A stretch of DNA of 64,000 bases from assembly GCF_003054225.1 (NCBI RefSeq), contig NZ_QBKQ01000002.1:248001-312000 (forward strand), written 5' to 3'. The DNA is from Christiangramia gaetbulicola (lineage in GTDB: Bacteria > Bacteroidota > Bacteroidia > Flavobacteriales > Flavobacteriaceae). The notes under the pieces are model-generated. The model ran no database searches and was not told the DNA's origin. It was given only the letters and a program-made list of their open reading frames with translations. This document shows, one piece after another, positions 37,331-45,388 of this stretch. A program made the translations under genes and the position numbers. Position 1 is the first letter of the stretch. Every line of letters starts with the position of its first letter.

Positions 37331-38200
37331 CTAAGCAACGATCCTGTCCAGGCAATATAGAATGAGCTTATCCATCATAACCTTGGCATTCTCGGCGAAT
37401 TCTCCGGTTGCCCTGTTAGCTAATACCAGGTTCATGGATACGGCATGATGACCAAGGATTTTGGACATTCCGTAGATGCCCGACGTCTCCATTTCTAAAT
37501 TGGTGATCTTAAGACCCTTATAGCTAAAATTAGCGATCTTATCATTCATTTCATGATCTGGTACATCTGCTCTTAAGATCCTAGCCTGCGGACCATAAAA
37601 ACCAACATTGGTTCCGGTAAAACCTTTTATAGTCGTGTCTGAACTTAACTTTTCGATCAGCTTTTTGCTTCCTTCAACTACATATGGATAAGCTTTTTTA
37701 TCTGACCAGTTTGTTTGTTCCACAAACGCTGCCGCTATTTCCTTTTTTAGGAATGAATCATCTTTATAGTAATGCATTAATCCGTCAAAACCTAGAGCCC
37801 ATTCACTAACTATAAAAGAATCTACCGGGATTTCTTTTCTAACTGAACCAGTAGTACCTATCCTGATTATATCAAGACTTGTAAGTTTATCATTTATCTT
37901 TTTAGCTTTCAGATCGATATTCACCAGGGCATCTAATTCGGTTAAGGCAATATCGATATTATCTGTTCCCATACCAGTAGACATCACGGTGATCCTTTTG
38001 CCTTTGTAAGAGCCCGTATGAGTATTGAACTCTCTTTTTTGCTTTTTTAACTCAATAGAATCAAAATGTTTACTAATTGAATCTACTCTTGCGGGATCTC
38101 CAACGGTTATTACGGTATGGGCTAGTTCCTCGGGTAAAAGTCCTAGGTGATAGATTGAACCATCTTTATTCAGGATAAGTTCAGATGCTTTTAAACTCAT
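37331..38200 (-). CDS. Nucleoside phosphorylase (uridine phosphorylase-like)
   Basis: A 289-residue PNP/UDP superfamily enzyme that splits a nucleoside with phosphate. The phosphate loop VGDPARVDSIS, STGMGTDNIDIAL, RIGTTGS and the base/ribose site LEMETSGIYGM are present; the Glu-Met-Glu triplet contacts the ribose in the family. FYGPQAR resembles the uridine phosphorylase type, so pyrimidine nucleosides are the likelier substrates, but purines are not excluded. It starts one base after the DUF1835 gene's stop and so is probably its operon partner. Confidence 0.86.
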   Translation of the reverse strand: MSLKASELILNKDGSIYHLGLLPEELAHTVITVGDPARVDSISKHFDSIELKKQKREFNTHTGSYKGKRITVMSTGMGTDNIDIALTELDALVNIDLKAKKINDKLTSLDIIRIGTTGSVRKEIPVDSFIVSEWALGFDGLMHYYKDDSFLKKEIAAAFVEQTNWSDKKAYPYVVEGSKKLIEKLSSDTTIKGFTGTNVGFYGPQARILRADVPDHEMNDKIANFSYKGLKITNLEMETSGIYGMSKILGHHAVSMNLVLANRATGEFAENAKVMMDKLILYCLDRIVA

Positions 38201-38201
38201 T

Positions 38202-39131
38202 TTATAATTTTAATAATCTATGAGATTCAGACTCATATAAGAAATCATACATTCTGGCTCCACCAAAATATTCTTCATTCTTAAGATTTCTATAGAAATT
38301 CTTTTTGCCTTCGAGAGCAAGTTTACCTTCTTCGGTCAAAACTATACCTTCATCTTCCTGTTTGTAGAAGATGGAGAGCTTCTTCAATAATCGTCGCATT
38401 TGAGAATCACTATAACCGTAGTATCCCTGATATTGAAGTGCGTAACCCAGAAGATGATTTTCATTCTTAATATCCTGGTTTTCGATAAGTTTCAGGACAT
38501 TTCTTTCCAGGGTGTTAATCCCGGTAATGCTATTCGGGAATCTTTCGATATGCGCACGTATGCAGCTAGATAAATATTCGAAATTGGTTTTTACCTTGAT
38601 CTGTGGTTTCAACTTCATGGGATTATTACCACAGTAAAGTTCCCAGATCAGTAGGGCCACTTCGATATCCTCTGAATTCAATTCTATACGATTCTCGTAA
38701 TGATTGTTCAGCTCCTTAATATTTAATTGTGAAAGGGGCTGAAATTCTTTTTCTCCCTTCAGTTTTTTGCTACAAACCAGGGATATTGGAGCCTGGTGTT
38801 CCTTTTCAGAAAGGCAACTGATCGCTGCCAGCATATTGATATGGCAGAAAAGGTCGAACTCGAACCAGAGTACTACATTATCGTAATTCTTTAATGATTT
38901 TAGTTTTTTCACTTCTGAAATAAACCTCTCATCATAATTTTCAGCGGAAATATCGTAGGTTTTCTTCAAGTACTTCTTTCTGATCTTAAAGAACTCCTGA
39001 TCGACTTCCTTCTGGGTAGGACCTTCGCAAAGTAATTCTCTCCATATGACTAGTTCTCCAGGCAGATTTAATTCCTGCATCTGCTCGGCCAGACTATCGC
39101 CATTTACTATGTGTAAGGTCTTATTTTCCAT
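38202..39131 (-). CDS. DUF1835 domain protein
   Basis: A 309-residue cytosolic protein. The N-terminal DUF1835 signature is plain: LHIVNGDSLAEQM, LVIWRELLCEGPT, and later NVVLWFEFDLFCHINML. The C-terminal half (about 185-309) has helical segments ending in KLSIFYKQEDEGIVLTEEG, resembling a winged-helix unit. Function is unknown. It precedes the nucleoside phosphorylase gene by one base, hinting at a role in nucleotide or RNA metabolism. An upstream terminator separates it from the SUI1 gene. Confidence 0.82.
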   Translation of the reverse strand: MENKTLHIVNGDSLAEQMQELNLPGELVIWRELLCEGPTQKEVDQEFFKIRKKYLKKTYDISAENYDERFISEVKKLKSLKNYDNVVLWFEFDLFCHINMLAAISCLSEKEHQAPISLVCSKKLKGEKEFQPLSQLNIKELNNHYENRIELNSEDIEVALLIWELYCGNNPMKLKPQIKVKTNFEYLSSCIRAHIERFPNSITGINTLERNVLKLIENQDIKNENHLLGYALQYQGYYGYSDSQMRRLLKKLSIFYKQEDEGIVLTEEGKLALEGKKNFYRNLKNEEYFGGARMYDFLYESESHRLLKL

Positions 39132-39142
39132 TATTTTGAATT

Positions 39143-39177
39143 AAAAAAGCGTGTTAGATTAACCTCCAACACGCTTT
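39143..39177 (-). terminator. Terminator overlapping the end of the SUI1 gene
   Basis: A 10-bp stem, AAGCGTGTT/AACACGCTT plus one pair (39146-39155 with 39168-39177), with a 12-base loop and a T-run on the minus strand. One arm lies in the last codons of the SUI1 gene, whose stop codon is in the loop. Confidence 0.8.
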
Positions 39178-39515
39178 ACATTATAACCTTCTTTTTTTAG
39201 GATCTGCATTATTTTTTCACGGTCATCACCCTGAATAATAATTTCACCATCCTTAGTGGATCCACCAACACCACATTTCTTTTTAAGCATTTTTCCCAGG
39301 GAAATGAGTTCTTCATCTGGCCCCTGGAAACCTTTTATAATGGTCACGGTTTTTCCACCGCGGCCTTTATTGCTAAAATGTGCTTCGAGTCGCTGTTCTC
39401 CCGGGGAAAGTTCTTCCTGAGATTCACCATCTCTGTATTCAGATTCGTCAAAATCGTCATTCGTAGAAAAAACAAAACCTCCAAGATCTTCCAGTCCTAA
39501 TTTCTTCTTTGCCAT
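39159..39515 (-). CDS. SUI1/eIF1-like translation factor (YciH type)
   Basis: A 118-residue protein with a C-terminal SUI1 domain (about 50-118): KTVTIIKGFQG, LKKKCGVGGSTKDGEIIIQGD and the closing GYNVKRVGG. The N-terminal 45 residues are acidic and less conserved. Bacterial YciH proteins resemble eIF1 and can influence start-codon fidelity in vitro; the in vivo role is unclear. It begins two bases after the stop of the 2OG/Fe(II) oxygenase gene, so the two are co-transcribed, and the transcript ends at an overlapping hairpin. Confidence 0.9.
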   Translation of the reverse strand: MAKKKLGLEDLGGFVFSTNDDFDESEYRDGESQEELSPGEQRLEAHFSNKGRGGKTVTIIKGFQGPDEELISLGKMLKKKCGVGGSTKDGEIIIQGDDREKIMQILKKEGYNVKRVGG

Positions 39516-39517
39516 AA

Positions 39518-40474
39518 CTATTTTTTAGCCAGTCCTATTTCAATAAGGCGCTGATTCAAAAATTCACCGGCAGTGATATCTTCATATTGTTTTGGATGAT
39601 CTTCATCGATACATTCTTCAAGACAATCCAGCCTCATCTCACTACGTGGATGCATAAAAAATGGAATAGAATATCTAGGCTTATCCCATTCTTCTTTTGG
39701 CGGATTAATAACACGGTGAATTGTAGATCTCAATTTATTATTGGTATGCCTTTCCAGCATATCACCAACATTGATCACTAATTCATCTTCCTGAGGAATA
39801 GCATCGATCCATTCTCCGTCTTTTCTCAATACCTGAAGACCTCCAGTAGAAGCCCCCATTAATAGAGTAATAAGATTTATGTCTCCATGAGCGCCAGCTC
39901 TAACGGCACCTTTAGGTTCTTCTTTAATAGGAGGGTAGTGAATAGGTCTTAAAATGCTATTCCCGTTACTAGCCCAATGATCAAAATAAAATTCATTCAG
40001 ACCAATATACAATGCCAGTGCTCTTAAAACGTATATTCCGGTTTTTTCAAGCATTCTGTATGCTTCCATTCCAGTATGGTTGAAATCCTTTAATTCCTCA
40101 ACCTGAACATTTTCTGGATATTCTTCGGTTAGATCGGCATCTTCAGAGGGCTCCTGACCAAAATGCCAGAATTCTTTAAGATCACCTTCTTTCTTTCCTT
40201 TGGCATGTTCTTTTCCAAAAGATATATAACCTCTTTGTCCGGCTAAACCTTCGATCTCATATTTCTGTTTGGTCTCCAGGGGTAGGTCAAAAAATGACTT
40301 TACTTCTTTATAGAGATCATCAACCAGTTGATCGCTTAAAAAGTGATTCTTTAATGCCACGAAACCTATTTCTTCATAGGCCTTACCAATCTCATTTACA
40401 AATTTCTCTTTGCGCTTTGGGTCATCTGATAAAAAATCAGCAAGATCCACGCTTGGGATATTATTCATTGCCAT
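39518..40474 (-). CDS. Isopenicillin N synthase-like 2OG/Fe(II) oxygenase
   Basis: A 318-residue non-heme iron oxygenase of the isopenicillin N synthase / 2-oxoglutarate dioxygenase family. The iron ligands are visible as HGDINLITLL (His, Asp) and STIHRV (His); RYSIPFF provides the Arg-x-Ser that binds the co-substrate carboxylate. The N-terminal DIOX_N part includes DLADFL, IGFVALKNH and QRGYISFGKE. There is no beta-lactam gene nearby, so the name reflects family only; the substrate is unknown. It leads an operon with the SUI1 factor. Confidence 0.88.
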   Translation of the reverse strand: MAMNNIPSVDLADFLSDDPKRKEKFVNEIGKAYEEIGFVALKNHFLSDQLVDDLYKEVKSFFDLPLETKQKYEIEGLAGQRGYISFGKEHAKGKKEGDLKEFWHFGQEPSEDADLTEEYPENVQVEELKDFNHTGMEAYRMLEKTGIYVLRALALYIGLNEFYFDHWASNGNSILRPIHYPPIKEEPKGAVRAGAHGDINLITLLMGASTGGLQVLRKDGEWIDAIPQEDELVINVGDMLERHTNNKLRSTIHRVINPPKEEWDKPRYSIPFFMHPRSEMRLDCLEECIDEDHPKQYEDITAGEFLNQRLIEIGLAKK

Positions 40475-40505
40475 TATTAGCAGTATTTTATATTAAGGTA
40501 ACAGG

Positions 40506-40513
40506 CAAAGTTA
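40506..40513 (-). promoter_or_regulatory. Candidate -7 box for the 2OG/Fe(II) oxygenase gene
   Basis: The minus strand reads TAACTTTG, an exact TAnnTTTG, 31 bases before the ATG at 40474. Confidence 0.42.
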
Positions 40514-40571
40514 AGTAAAATAAAGGGATATGCTTATGCTTTATATTTTTCTTAGCAAATAGAAAAATAGT

Positions 40572-40579
40572 TACATTTG
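40572..40579 (+). promoter_or_regulatory. Candidate -7 box for the fused E1 gene
   Basis: TACATTTG matches TAnnTTTG, 11 bases before ATG 40591 and 17 before ATG 40597. It repeats the TTACATTTG seen ahead of aroC and makes 40597 a plausible alternative start. Confidence 0.45.
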
Positions 40580-40590
40580 AGATATAATCT

Positions 40591-42603
40591 ATGTACATGC
40601 TTTCAAGTAAACCCCAATTACCCCTAATACAATTTCAATCGGAAAGATTGACCAGGGCAGAATTAATAGATCTTTACTCTGCCATGCTGAAGCCCAGAAT
40701 GATAGAAGAAAAAATGCTAATTCTATTAAGGCAGGGTAAGATATCTAAGTGGTTTAGCGGGATCGGTCAGGAGGCGATTTCTGTTGGAGTAACTAAAGCA
40801 ATGCAGGAGGATGAATATATTCTACCTATGCATAGAAACCTTGGGGTTTTCACAAGTAGAAATATTCCATTAAATAGATTATTCGCTCAATGGCAGGGTA
40901 AAGCTTCAGGTTTTACCAAAGGCCGGGATCGTAGTTTTCATTTTGGCACCCAGGAATTCAAGATAATTGGGATGATCTCTCATTTGGGTCCACAAATGGG
41001 GGTTGCAGATGGAATTGCCCTGGCTCATAAACTCCAAGATGAGAAAAAAGTCACCGCTGTTTTCACTGGTGAAGGTGGAACAAGTGAGGGGGATTTTCAC
41101 GAGGCTTTGAATATAGCCTCCGTTTGGGACCTCCCGGTAATGTTTTGTATAGAAAATAATGGCTATGGCCTTTCAACACCTACTTCTGAACAATATCGCT
41201 GTAAGGATCTTGCAGACCGTGGTGCGGGTTACGGAATGGAATCACATATCATAGACGGTAATAATGTTACCGAAGTCTATTCTAAAGTATCTGAGATCGC
41301 TGAAAGTATTAGGACGAACCCAAGGCCGGTTTTGATAGAATTCAAGACTTTCAGAATGCGTGGTCATGAAGAAGCCAGTGGCACCAAATATGTTCCGCAG
41401 GAATTAATGGACGAATGGGAGGAGAAAGATCCCATCATTAATTTCGAGAATTACCTGTTAGAGAACGAAATTCTTGATACAGATAAAATACAGGATCTAA
41501 GAAATGATTTTCAAAAAGAGATCGACGAGAATTTACAGATCGCCTTTGCTGAAGATCCTGTTAGTTCAAGTTACAGTAAAGAATTAGAAGATGTATTTCA
41601 AGAGTTTAAATATGAGGAATTTACACATTTCAATGAAGTAGAAAACATACGTTTTGTAGATGCGATATCTCAGTCTCTAAAAGAATCTACTGCACGTCAT
41701 GAGAACCTCGTGCTCATGGGGCAGGATATTGCCGATTATGGTGGAGTTTTTAAGATCACCGAAGGTTTTACAGATAAATTCGGGAAGGATAGACTTCGAA
41801 ATACGCCAATTTGTGAATCTGCAGTTGTGGGAACGGCCATGGGACTTTCTATTAAGGGAATGAAGGCCATGGTGGAAATGCAATTCAGTGACTTTGTAAG
41901 TTCCGGGTTCAATCCAATAGTGAATTACCTCGCTAAAGTAAAATACAGATGGGATCAGAATGCCGATGTGGTAATTAGAATGCCCTGTGGTGGTGGAGTA
42001 GGTGCAGGCCCGTTCCATAGCCAGACTAATGAGGCATGGTTTACGAAAGTACCGGGCTTAAAAGTTATTTACCCGGCTTTTCCATATGATGCAAAAGGTT
42101 TACTAAATACGGCCTTCAACGATCCTAATCCGATTCTTTTCTTTGAACACAAAGCGTTATATAGAAGTGTGCGGCAGGATGTGCCTGTAGATTATTATAC
42201 TTTACCATTTGGTAAGGCTTCGAAAATAAAAGAAGGTACACAAGTTAGCATCATCACTTATGGCGCGGGAGTACACTGGGCTCTCGAGGTTCTTGAGGAA
42301 ATGGAATTAAGTGATGCCGAACTTCTTGACCTCAGAAGTCTTCAGCCTCTGGATATAGATAGTATTTGTGAGTCTGTCACAAAAACAGGAAAAGCGATTG
42401 TGCTAACCGAGGACTCCCTAACCGGTAGTTTTGCTTCGGAAATTGCCGCGATCATTTCTGAAAAATGCTTTGAAAGTCTGGATGCACCTGTAATGCGTGT
42501 TGGAAGTATGGAAACACCAATTCCATTCGCCAGAGAACTTGAAAAAGAGTACTTACCTAAAGATAGATTCAGGGAAAAACTTCAGGAATTAATAGAATAT
42601 TAA
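40591..42603 (+). CDS. 2-oxoacid dehydrogenase E1, fused alpha and beta subunits
   Basis: A thiamine-diphosphate E1 in which alpha (about 20-325) and beta (about 345-670) chains form one 670-residue polypeptide. The ThDP/Mg motif is in the alpha part: GEGGTSEGDFHEALN to ENNGYGLS. The beta part includes MGQDIADYGGVFKIT, ESAVVGTAMGLS and MPCGGGVGAGPFHSQ. Similarity is closest to branched-chain 2-oxoisovalerate E1, but pyruvate is possible. It decarboxylates the 2-oxoacid and passes the acyl group to an E2 lipoyl enzyme; no E2 or E3 gene is adjacent. ATG 40597 is an alternative start. Confidence 0.9.
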   Translation: MYMLSSKPQLPLIQFQSERLTRAELIDLYSAMLKPRMIEEKMLILLRQGKISKWFSGIGQEAISVGVTKAMQEDEYILPMHRNLGVFTSRNIPLNRLFAQWQGKASGFTKGRDRSFHFGTQEFKIIGMISHLGPQMGVADGIALAHKLQDEKKVTAVFTGEGGTSEGDFHEALNIASVWDLPVMFCIENNGYGLSTPTSEQYRCKDLADRGAGYGMESHIIDGNNVTEVYSKVSEIAESIRTNPRPVLIEFKTFRMRGHEEASGTKYVPQELMDEWEEKDPIINFENYLLENEILDTDKIQDLRNDFQKEIDENLQIAFAEDPVSSSYSKELEDVFQEFKYEEFTHFNEVENIRFVDAISQSLKESTARHENLVLMGQDIADYGGVFKITEGFTDKFGKDRLRNTPICESAVVGTAMGLSIKGMKAMVEMQFSDFVSSGFNPIVNYLAKVKYRWDQNADVVIRMPCGGGVGAGPFHSQTNEAWFTKVPGLKVIYPAFPYDAKGLLNTAFNDPNPILFFEHKALYRSVRQDVPVDYYTLPFGKASKIKEGTQVSIITYGAGVHWALEVLEEMELSDAELLDLRSLQPLDIDSICESVTKTGKAIVLTEDSLTGSFASEIAAIISEKCFESLDAPVMRVGSMETPIPFARELEKEYLPKDRFREKLQELIEY

Positions 42604-42673
42604 TAAGCTTATATAATAAAGCATATTTATTTAAGAATACTTAACAAAAGCACTGTTAAATTATTAATAATCT

Positions 42674-42705
42674 TTTGCTGAAGGTAAGCTGCTGCTGTAA
42701 TTTAG
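42674..42705 (+). promoter_or_regulatory. Candidate promoter for the DUF1328 gene
   Basis: TTTG (42674-42677), a 20-base spacer and TAATTTAG (42698-42705), one mismatch from TAnnTTTG, 29 bases before the ATG at 42735. Confidence 0.45.
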
Positions 42706-42734
42706 ACCTAACTAATCAATTAAATCTTTAAATT

Positions 42735-42896
42735 ATGGTACGTCTAATCGTTATTTTTCTGATCATCGCGATCATTGCGGCAATTTTTGGTTTCGGTGGA
42801 ATTGCAGAAGGTGCTGCAGATATTGCAAAGATTATATTCTATATCTTCCTTGTGCTATTAGTGATCTCACTTTTAAGCAGACTGTTCAGAAGATAA
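42735..42896 (+). CDS. DUF1328 small membrane protein
   Basis: A 53-residue protein: ATG 42735, TAA 42894-42896. Nearly all of it is hydrophobic, with two predicted membrane helices (about 3-20 and 33-48) separated by [14 protein letters not shown], the conserved core of the DUF1328/YtjA family, and a basic tail SRLFRR. Such proteins are small inner-membrane proteins, often stress-induced, of unknown function. It has its own candidate promoter and a terminator-like hairpin downstream, so it is probably a stand-alone unit. Confidence 0.88.
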   Translation: MVRLIVIFLIIAIIAAIFGFGGIAEGAADIAKIIFYIFLVLLVISLLSRLFRR

Positions 42897-42914
42897 TATA
42901 AAATTCAAATCGCT

Positions 42915-42963
42915 AAATCCAATGTGTTGCTATGATCCTCATAATACGCATTGGATTTTTATT
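42915..42963 (+). terminator. Terminator-like hairpin after the DUF1328 gene
   Basis: A 10-bp stem, AAATCCAATG/CATTGGATTT (42915-42924 with 42949-42958), followed by a T-rich tail. The 24-base loop contains a second small hairpin, TATGA-TCC-TCATA. Confidence 0.75.
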
Positions 42964-42979
42964 TTAAATCAAATCTACA

Positions 42980-43459
42980 ATGAAGAAGTATTTAGTTTTA
43001 TTAACCGTAGCAGTTATGTTAGCTGCCTGCGGCGGAGCCAGTAAGGTAGCCAAAGAAGCCCGAAAGACCTTTGACGGGAACTGGACCCTAACCAGTATCA
43101 CCTATCCTAATAATCCAGGAAATTTTAATGTTACTCTTTTTAATGAGGCTTCAGCTTCATGTTTTGAAAATAGTACATGGGATTTTGTCTCGAATAACAA
43201 TCGTGGCACGTATACTGTAAGTGGTGTAGGGTGCGATGGTGATACTAATTATTTTATCTGGTCTATAGACGAAGAGAATACTCCGGCTGGGGTTTATGAT
43301 TTTCTGCTTAAACCTACGAATGATAGTTACAAATCTACCACAGGTAATCAGGGATTCAGATTGAATCTTAAAAGTTTAACTGATACCAACATGGTTTGGG
43401 AGCAAACGGTAAGTTTAGACGGTTCTCCTTTTACCATTAGAATGAATTTTTCAAAATAA
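42980..43459 (+). CDS. Lipocalin-like lipoprotein
   Basis: A 159-residue lipoprotein with signal peptide and lipobox LAAC (Cys17). The mature part opens FDGNWTLTSITYP, the G-x-W pattern of lipocalin-like proteins, and alternates short strands (STWDFVSNNNRGTY, YFIWSIDEE, MVWEQTVSLDG) as expected of a small beta-barrel. The ligand is unknown. The OmpA-family gene follows after 18 bases, so the two are probably co-transcribed cell-envelope lipoproteins. Confidence 0.84.
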   Translation: MKKYLVLLTVAVMLAACGGASKVAKEARKTFDGNWTLTSITYPNNPGNFNVTLFNEASASCFENSTWDFVSNNNRGTYTVSGVGCDGDTNYFIWSIDEENTPAGVYDFLLKPTNDSYKSTTGNQGFRLNLKSLTDTNMVWEQTVSLDGSPFTIRMNFSK

Positions 43460-43477
43460 TAAACAAACAGACAAGCT

Positions 43478-44185
43478 ATGAAGACAGTATTTAGAAACAT
43501 GTTCGCCTTATTGGTAGTATCAAGCCTTTTATTTGGTTGTGAGGCTACTAAAAATGCGAATAACAAACAAAAAGGTGCCGTAATAGGCGCTACAGGTGGA
43601 GCCGTTATTGGTGGTGTTATTGGAAATAATTCCGGTGATGGTAATACAGCCCTTGGTTCTATTATAGGTGGTGTAGTTGGTGGAGCTGCCGGTGCGATCA
43701 TAGGAGATCGTATGGATAAGCAAGCCAAACAGATCGAGGAGGAAATCCCTGGAGCTGAAGTTGAAAGAGTAGGTGAGGGAATCAACGTAACTTTCGATGA
43801 GACCAGTGGGGTATATTTTGATACTGAAAAGTATAATATCAATGCCAAATCCAAAGAAACCCTTAATAAACTTACCGATATTTTTAAGGAATATCCAAAC
43901 TCTAATATTTTAGTAGAGGGTCATACCGATAATACCGGAAGTGATAGTTATAACCTTACGCTTTCTAAGAACAGAGCGCAGGCTGTAACAGGTTACCTTG
44001 TAGATAATGGAATAGATAGAGGTAGATTTACTACTAAATGGTATGGGGAGTCTCAACCAAAATATGATAACTCAACTGCAGAAGGTCGCTCTAAAAACCG
44101 TAGAGTTGAACTTGCGATCGTTGCCAACGAAGAACTTAAAGAACAGGCTAAAAAAGAAGCTGAACAAAAGCAGGGTAATCAATAA
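43478..44185 (+). CDS. OmpA-family lipoprotein with glycine zipper
   Basis: A 235-residue lipoprotein with lipobox LLFGC. A glycine-zipper segment (about 30-80; GAVIGATGGAVIGGVIG) probably inserts in or lies along the membrane. The C-terminal OmpA/MotB domain (about 105-220) has VYFDTEKYNIN, VEGHTDNTGSDSYN, LSKNRAQAVTGYL and GRSKNRRVELAI, the peptidoglycan-binding core with its Asp and Arg. It should tether the outer membrane to the cell wall. A strong terminator follows. Confidence 0.92.
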   Translation: MKTVFRNMFALLVVSSLLFGCEATKNANNKQKGAVIGATGGAVIGGVIGNNSGDGNTALGSIIGGVVGGAAGAIIGDRMDKQAKQIEEEIPGAEVERVGEGINVTFDETSGVYFDTEKYNINAKSKETLNKLTDIFKEYPNSNILVEGHTDNTGSDSYNLTLSKNRAQAVTGYLVDNGIDRGRFTTKWYGESQPKYDNSTAEGRSKNRRVELAIVANEELKEQAKKEAEQKQGNQ

Positions 44186-44211
44186 GCCTCGCTTTACATA
44201 TCTTTAAATAT

Positions 44212-44240
44212 AAATCCCGGATTATTTCCGGGATTTTTTT
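44212..44240 (+). terminator. Terminator after the OmpA-family gene
   Basis: A perfect 9-bp stem, AAATCCCGG/CCGGGATTT (44212-44220 with 44228-44236), a 7-base loop and a T-run. It isolates the polyketide operon that begins 23 bases later. Confidence 0.92.
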
Positions 44241-44263
44241 ATTCTTTTAAGTAAATTGAAAGG

Positions 44264-45388
44264 GTGAAAAAGCCCCGGGTAATTATTATTGGTGGAGGAC
44301 TGGCAGGTTTAACTGCAGCTATAGACCTGTGTAAAAGAGGCATAGAAGTCATACTTTTCGAGAAAGATGAATATCCACATCACAAAGTATGTGGAGAATA
44401 TTTATCTGCTGAAATCCTGCCATATTATGATTCACTTGGAATTGACCTTGGGGAATTAAATGCTCCAGAAATCCACAAACTGGAGTATTCCTCGAATTCG
44501 GGTAAAACCATTACCTGTGATCTTCAAATGGGAGGTTTAGGTATAAGCCGTTATAATCTCGATCATTTTCTTTATAGATCGGCTCTAAATCTAGGTTGCA
44601 CGGTTATTACGGTAACGGTTACAGAAGTTAGCTTTAATAGAGAAAAATTCACGGTGCTAGCCAATGATGAAGAGTATATGTCAGATTTTGTGCTAGGTGC
44701 CTTCGGGAAACGATCTAACCTGGATAAAAAATTAGATCGTGATTTCTTCAAAAATCAGTCTGGCTGGCTAGCGGTCAAGGCTCATTATAAAGATTCAGAA
44801 CATCCAGAGGATCTGGTTTCACTGCATAACTTTAATGGAGGTTACTGCGGCTTGTCCCGCACCGAGATAAATACAGTCAATGTTTGCTACCTCGCCAGCT
44901 ACAGTAGTTTTAAAAAGCATAAAAATACCGAGACATTTAAAAATTCGGTGTTAATGAAAAACCCCAGGTTGAATGAGTTTTTTCAAAGATCTGAGCCTGT
45001 TTTTCAGAAAGATCTCAGCATAGCTCAGGTAAACTTTGACAGGAAATCTTTAATAGAGGATCATATAATGATGATCGGCGATGCCGCTGGGCTAATTCAT
45101 CCTCTCTGTGGAAATGGAATGGCCATGGCTATACATAGTGCTAAATTGGCCGTAGAATGCCTGGTAGATTTTTACAGCAGTAAGGAAACTGGCAGACAGA
45201 GCGTGGAAAAATTATACAGGAATAAATGGCAAAATAATTTCAATAACAGAATTAGATCTGGCAGAATTCTGCAGAAGGTTTTACTTAATGATACTTTATC
45301 TGAACTTTCTCAAAATATAATAGCTAAATTCCCCGGTATCATGCCTCAAATCATAAGGAGTACTCACGGAAAACCTATCTATGTCTAA
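44264..45388 (+). CDS. FAD-dependent oxidoreductase of the type III PKS cluster
   Basis: A 374-residue flavoprotein of the geranylgeranyl-reductase/aromatic-hydroxylase superfamily. It starts at GTG 44264, directly giving the Rossmann motif IIIGGGLAGLTAA (GxGxxG at 10-15). The family motif HHKVCGEYLS follows at about 39-48, and MIGDAAGLIHPLCGNGMAMA near residue 268 binds the FAD ribityl and phosphates. As the first gene of the operon it probably oxidises (hydroxylates or dehydrogenates) or reduces the polyketide product; in the Streptomyces srs pathway a flavoprotein hydroxylase plays the comparable part. It overlaps the methyltransferase gene by eight bases. Confidence 0.88.
   Translation: MKKPRVIIIGGGLAGLTAAIDLCKRGIEVILFEKDEYPHHKVCGEYLSAEILPYYDSLGIDLGELNAPEIHKLEYSSNSGKTITCDLQMGGLGISRYNLDHFLYRSALNLGCTVITVTVTEVSFNREKFTVLANDEEYMSDFVLGAFGKRSNLDKKLDRDFFKNQSGWLAVKAHYKDSEHPEDLVSLHNFNGGYCGLSRTEINTVNVCYLASYSSFKKHKNTETFKNSVLMKNPRLNEFFQRSEPVFQKDLSIAQVNFDRKSLIEDHIMMIGDAAGLIHPLCGNGMAMAIHSAKLAVECLVDFYSSKETGRQSVEKLYRNKWQNNFNNRIRSGRILQKVLLNDTLSELSQNIIAKFPGIMPQIIRSTHGKPIYV

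Noticed and set aside
39518-40474. Beta-lactam biosynthesis gene (isopenicillin N synthase)
   Set aside because: Family resemblance only; no ACV synthetase or other pathway gene, and its partner is a translation factor.
43348-43854. 168-residue minus-strand frame across the lipocalin and OmpA genes
   Set aside because: Pro/Ser/Thr/Ile-rich translation of the glycine zipper in reverse; both plus-strand genes have solid lipoboxes and domains.
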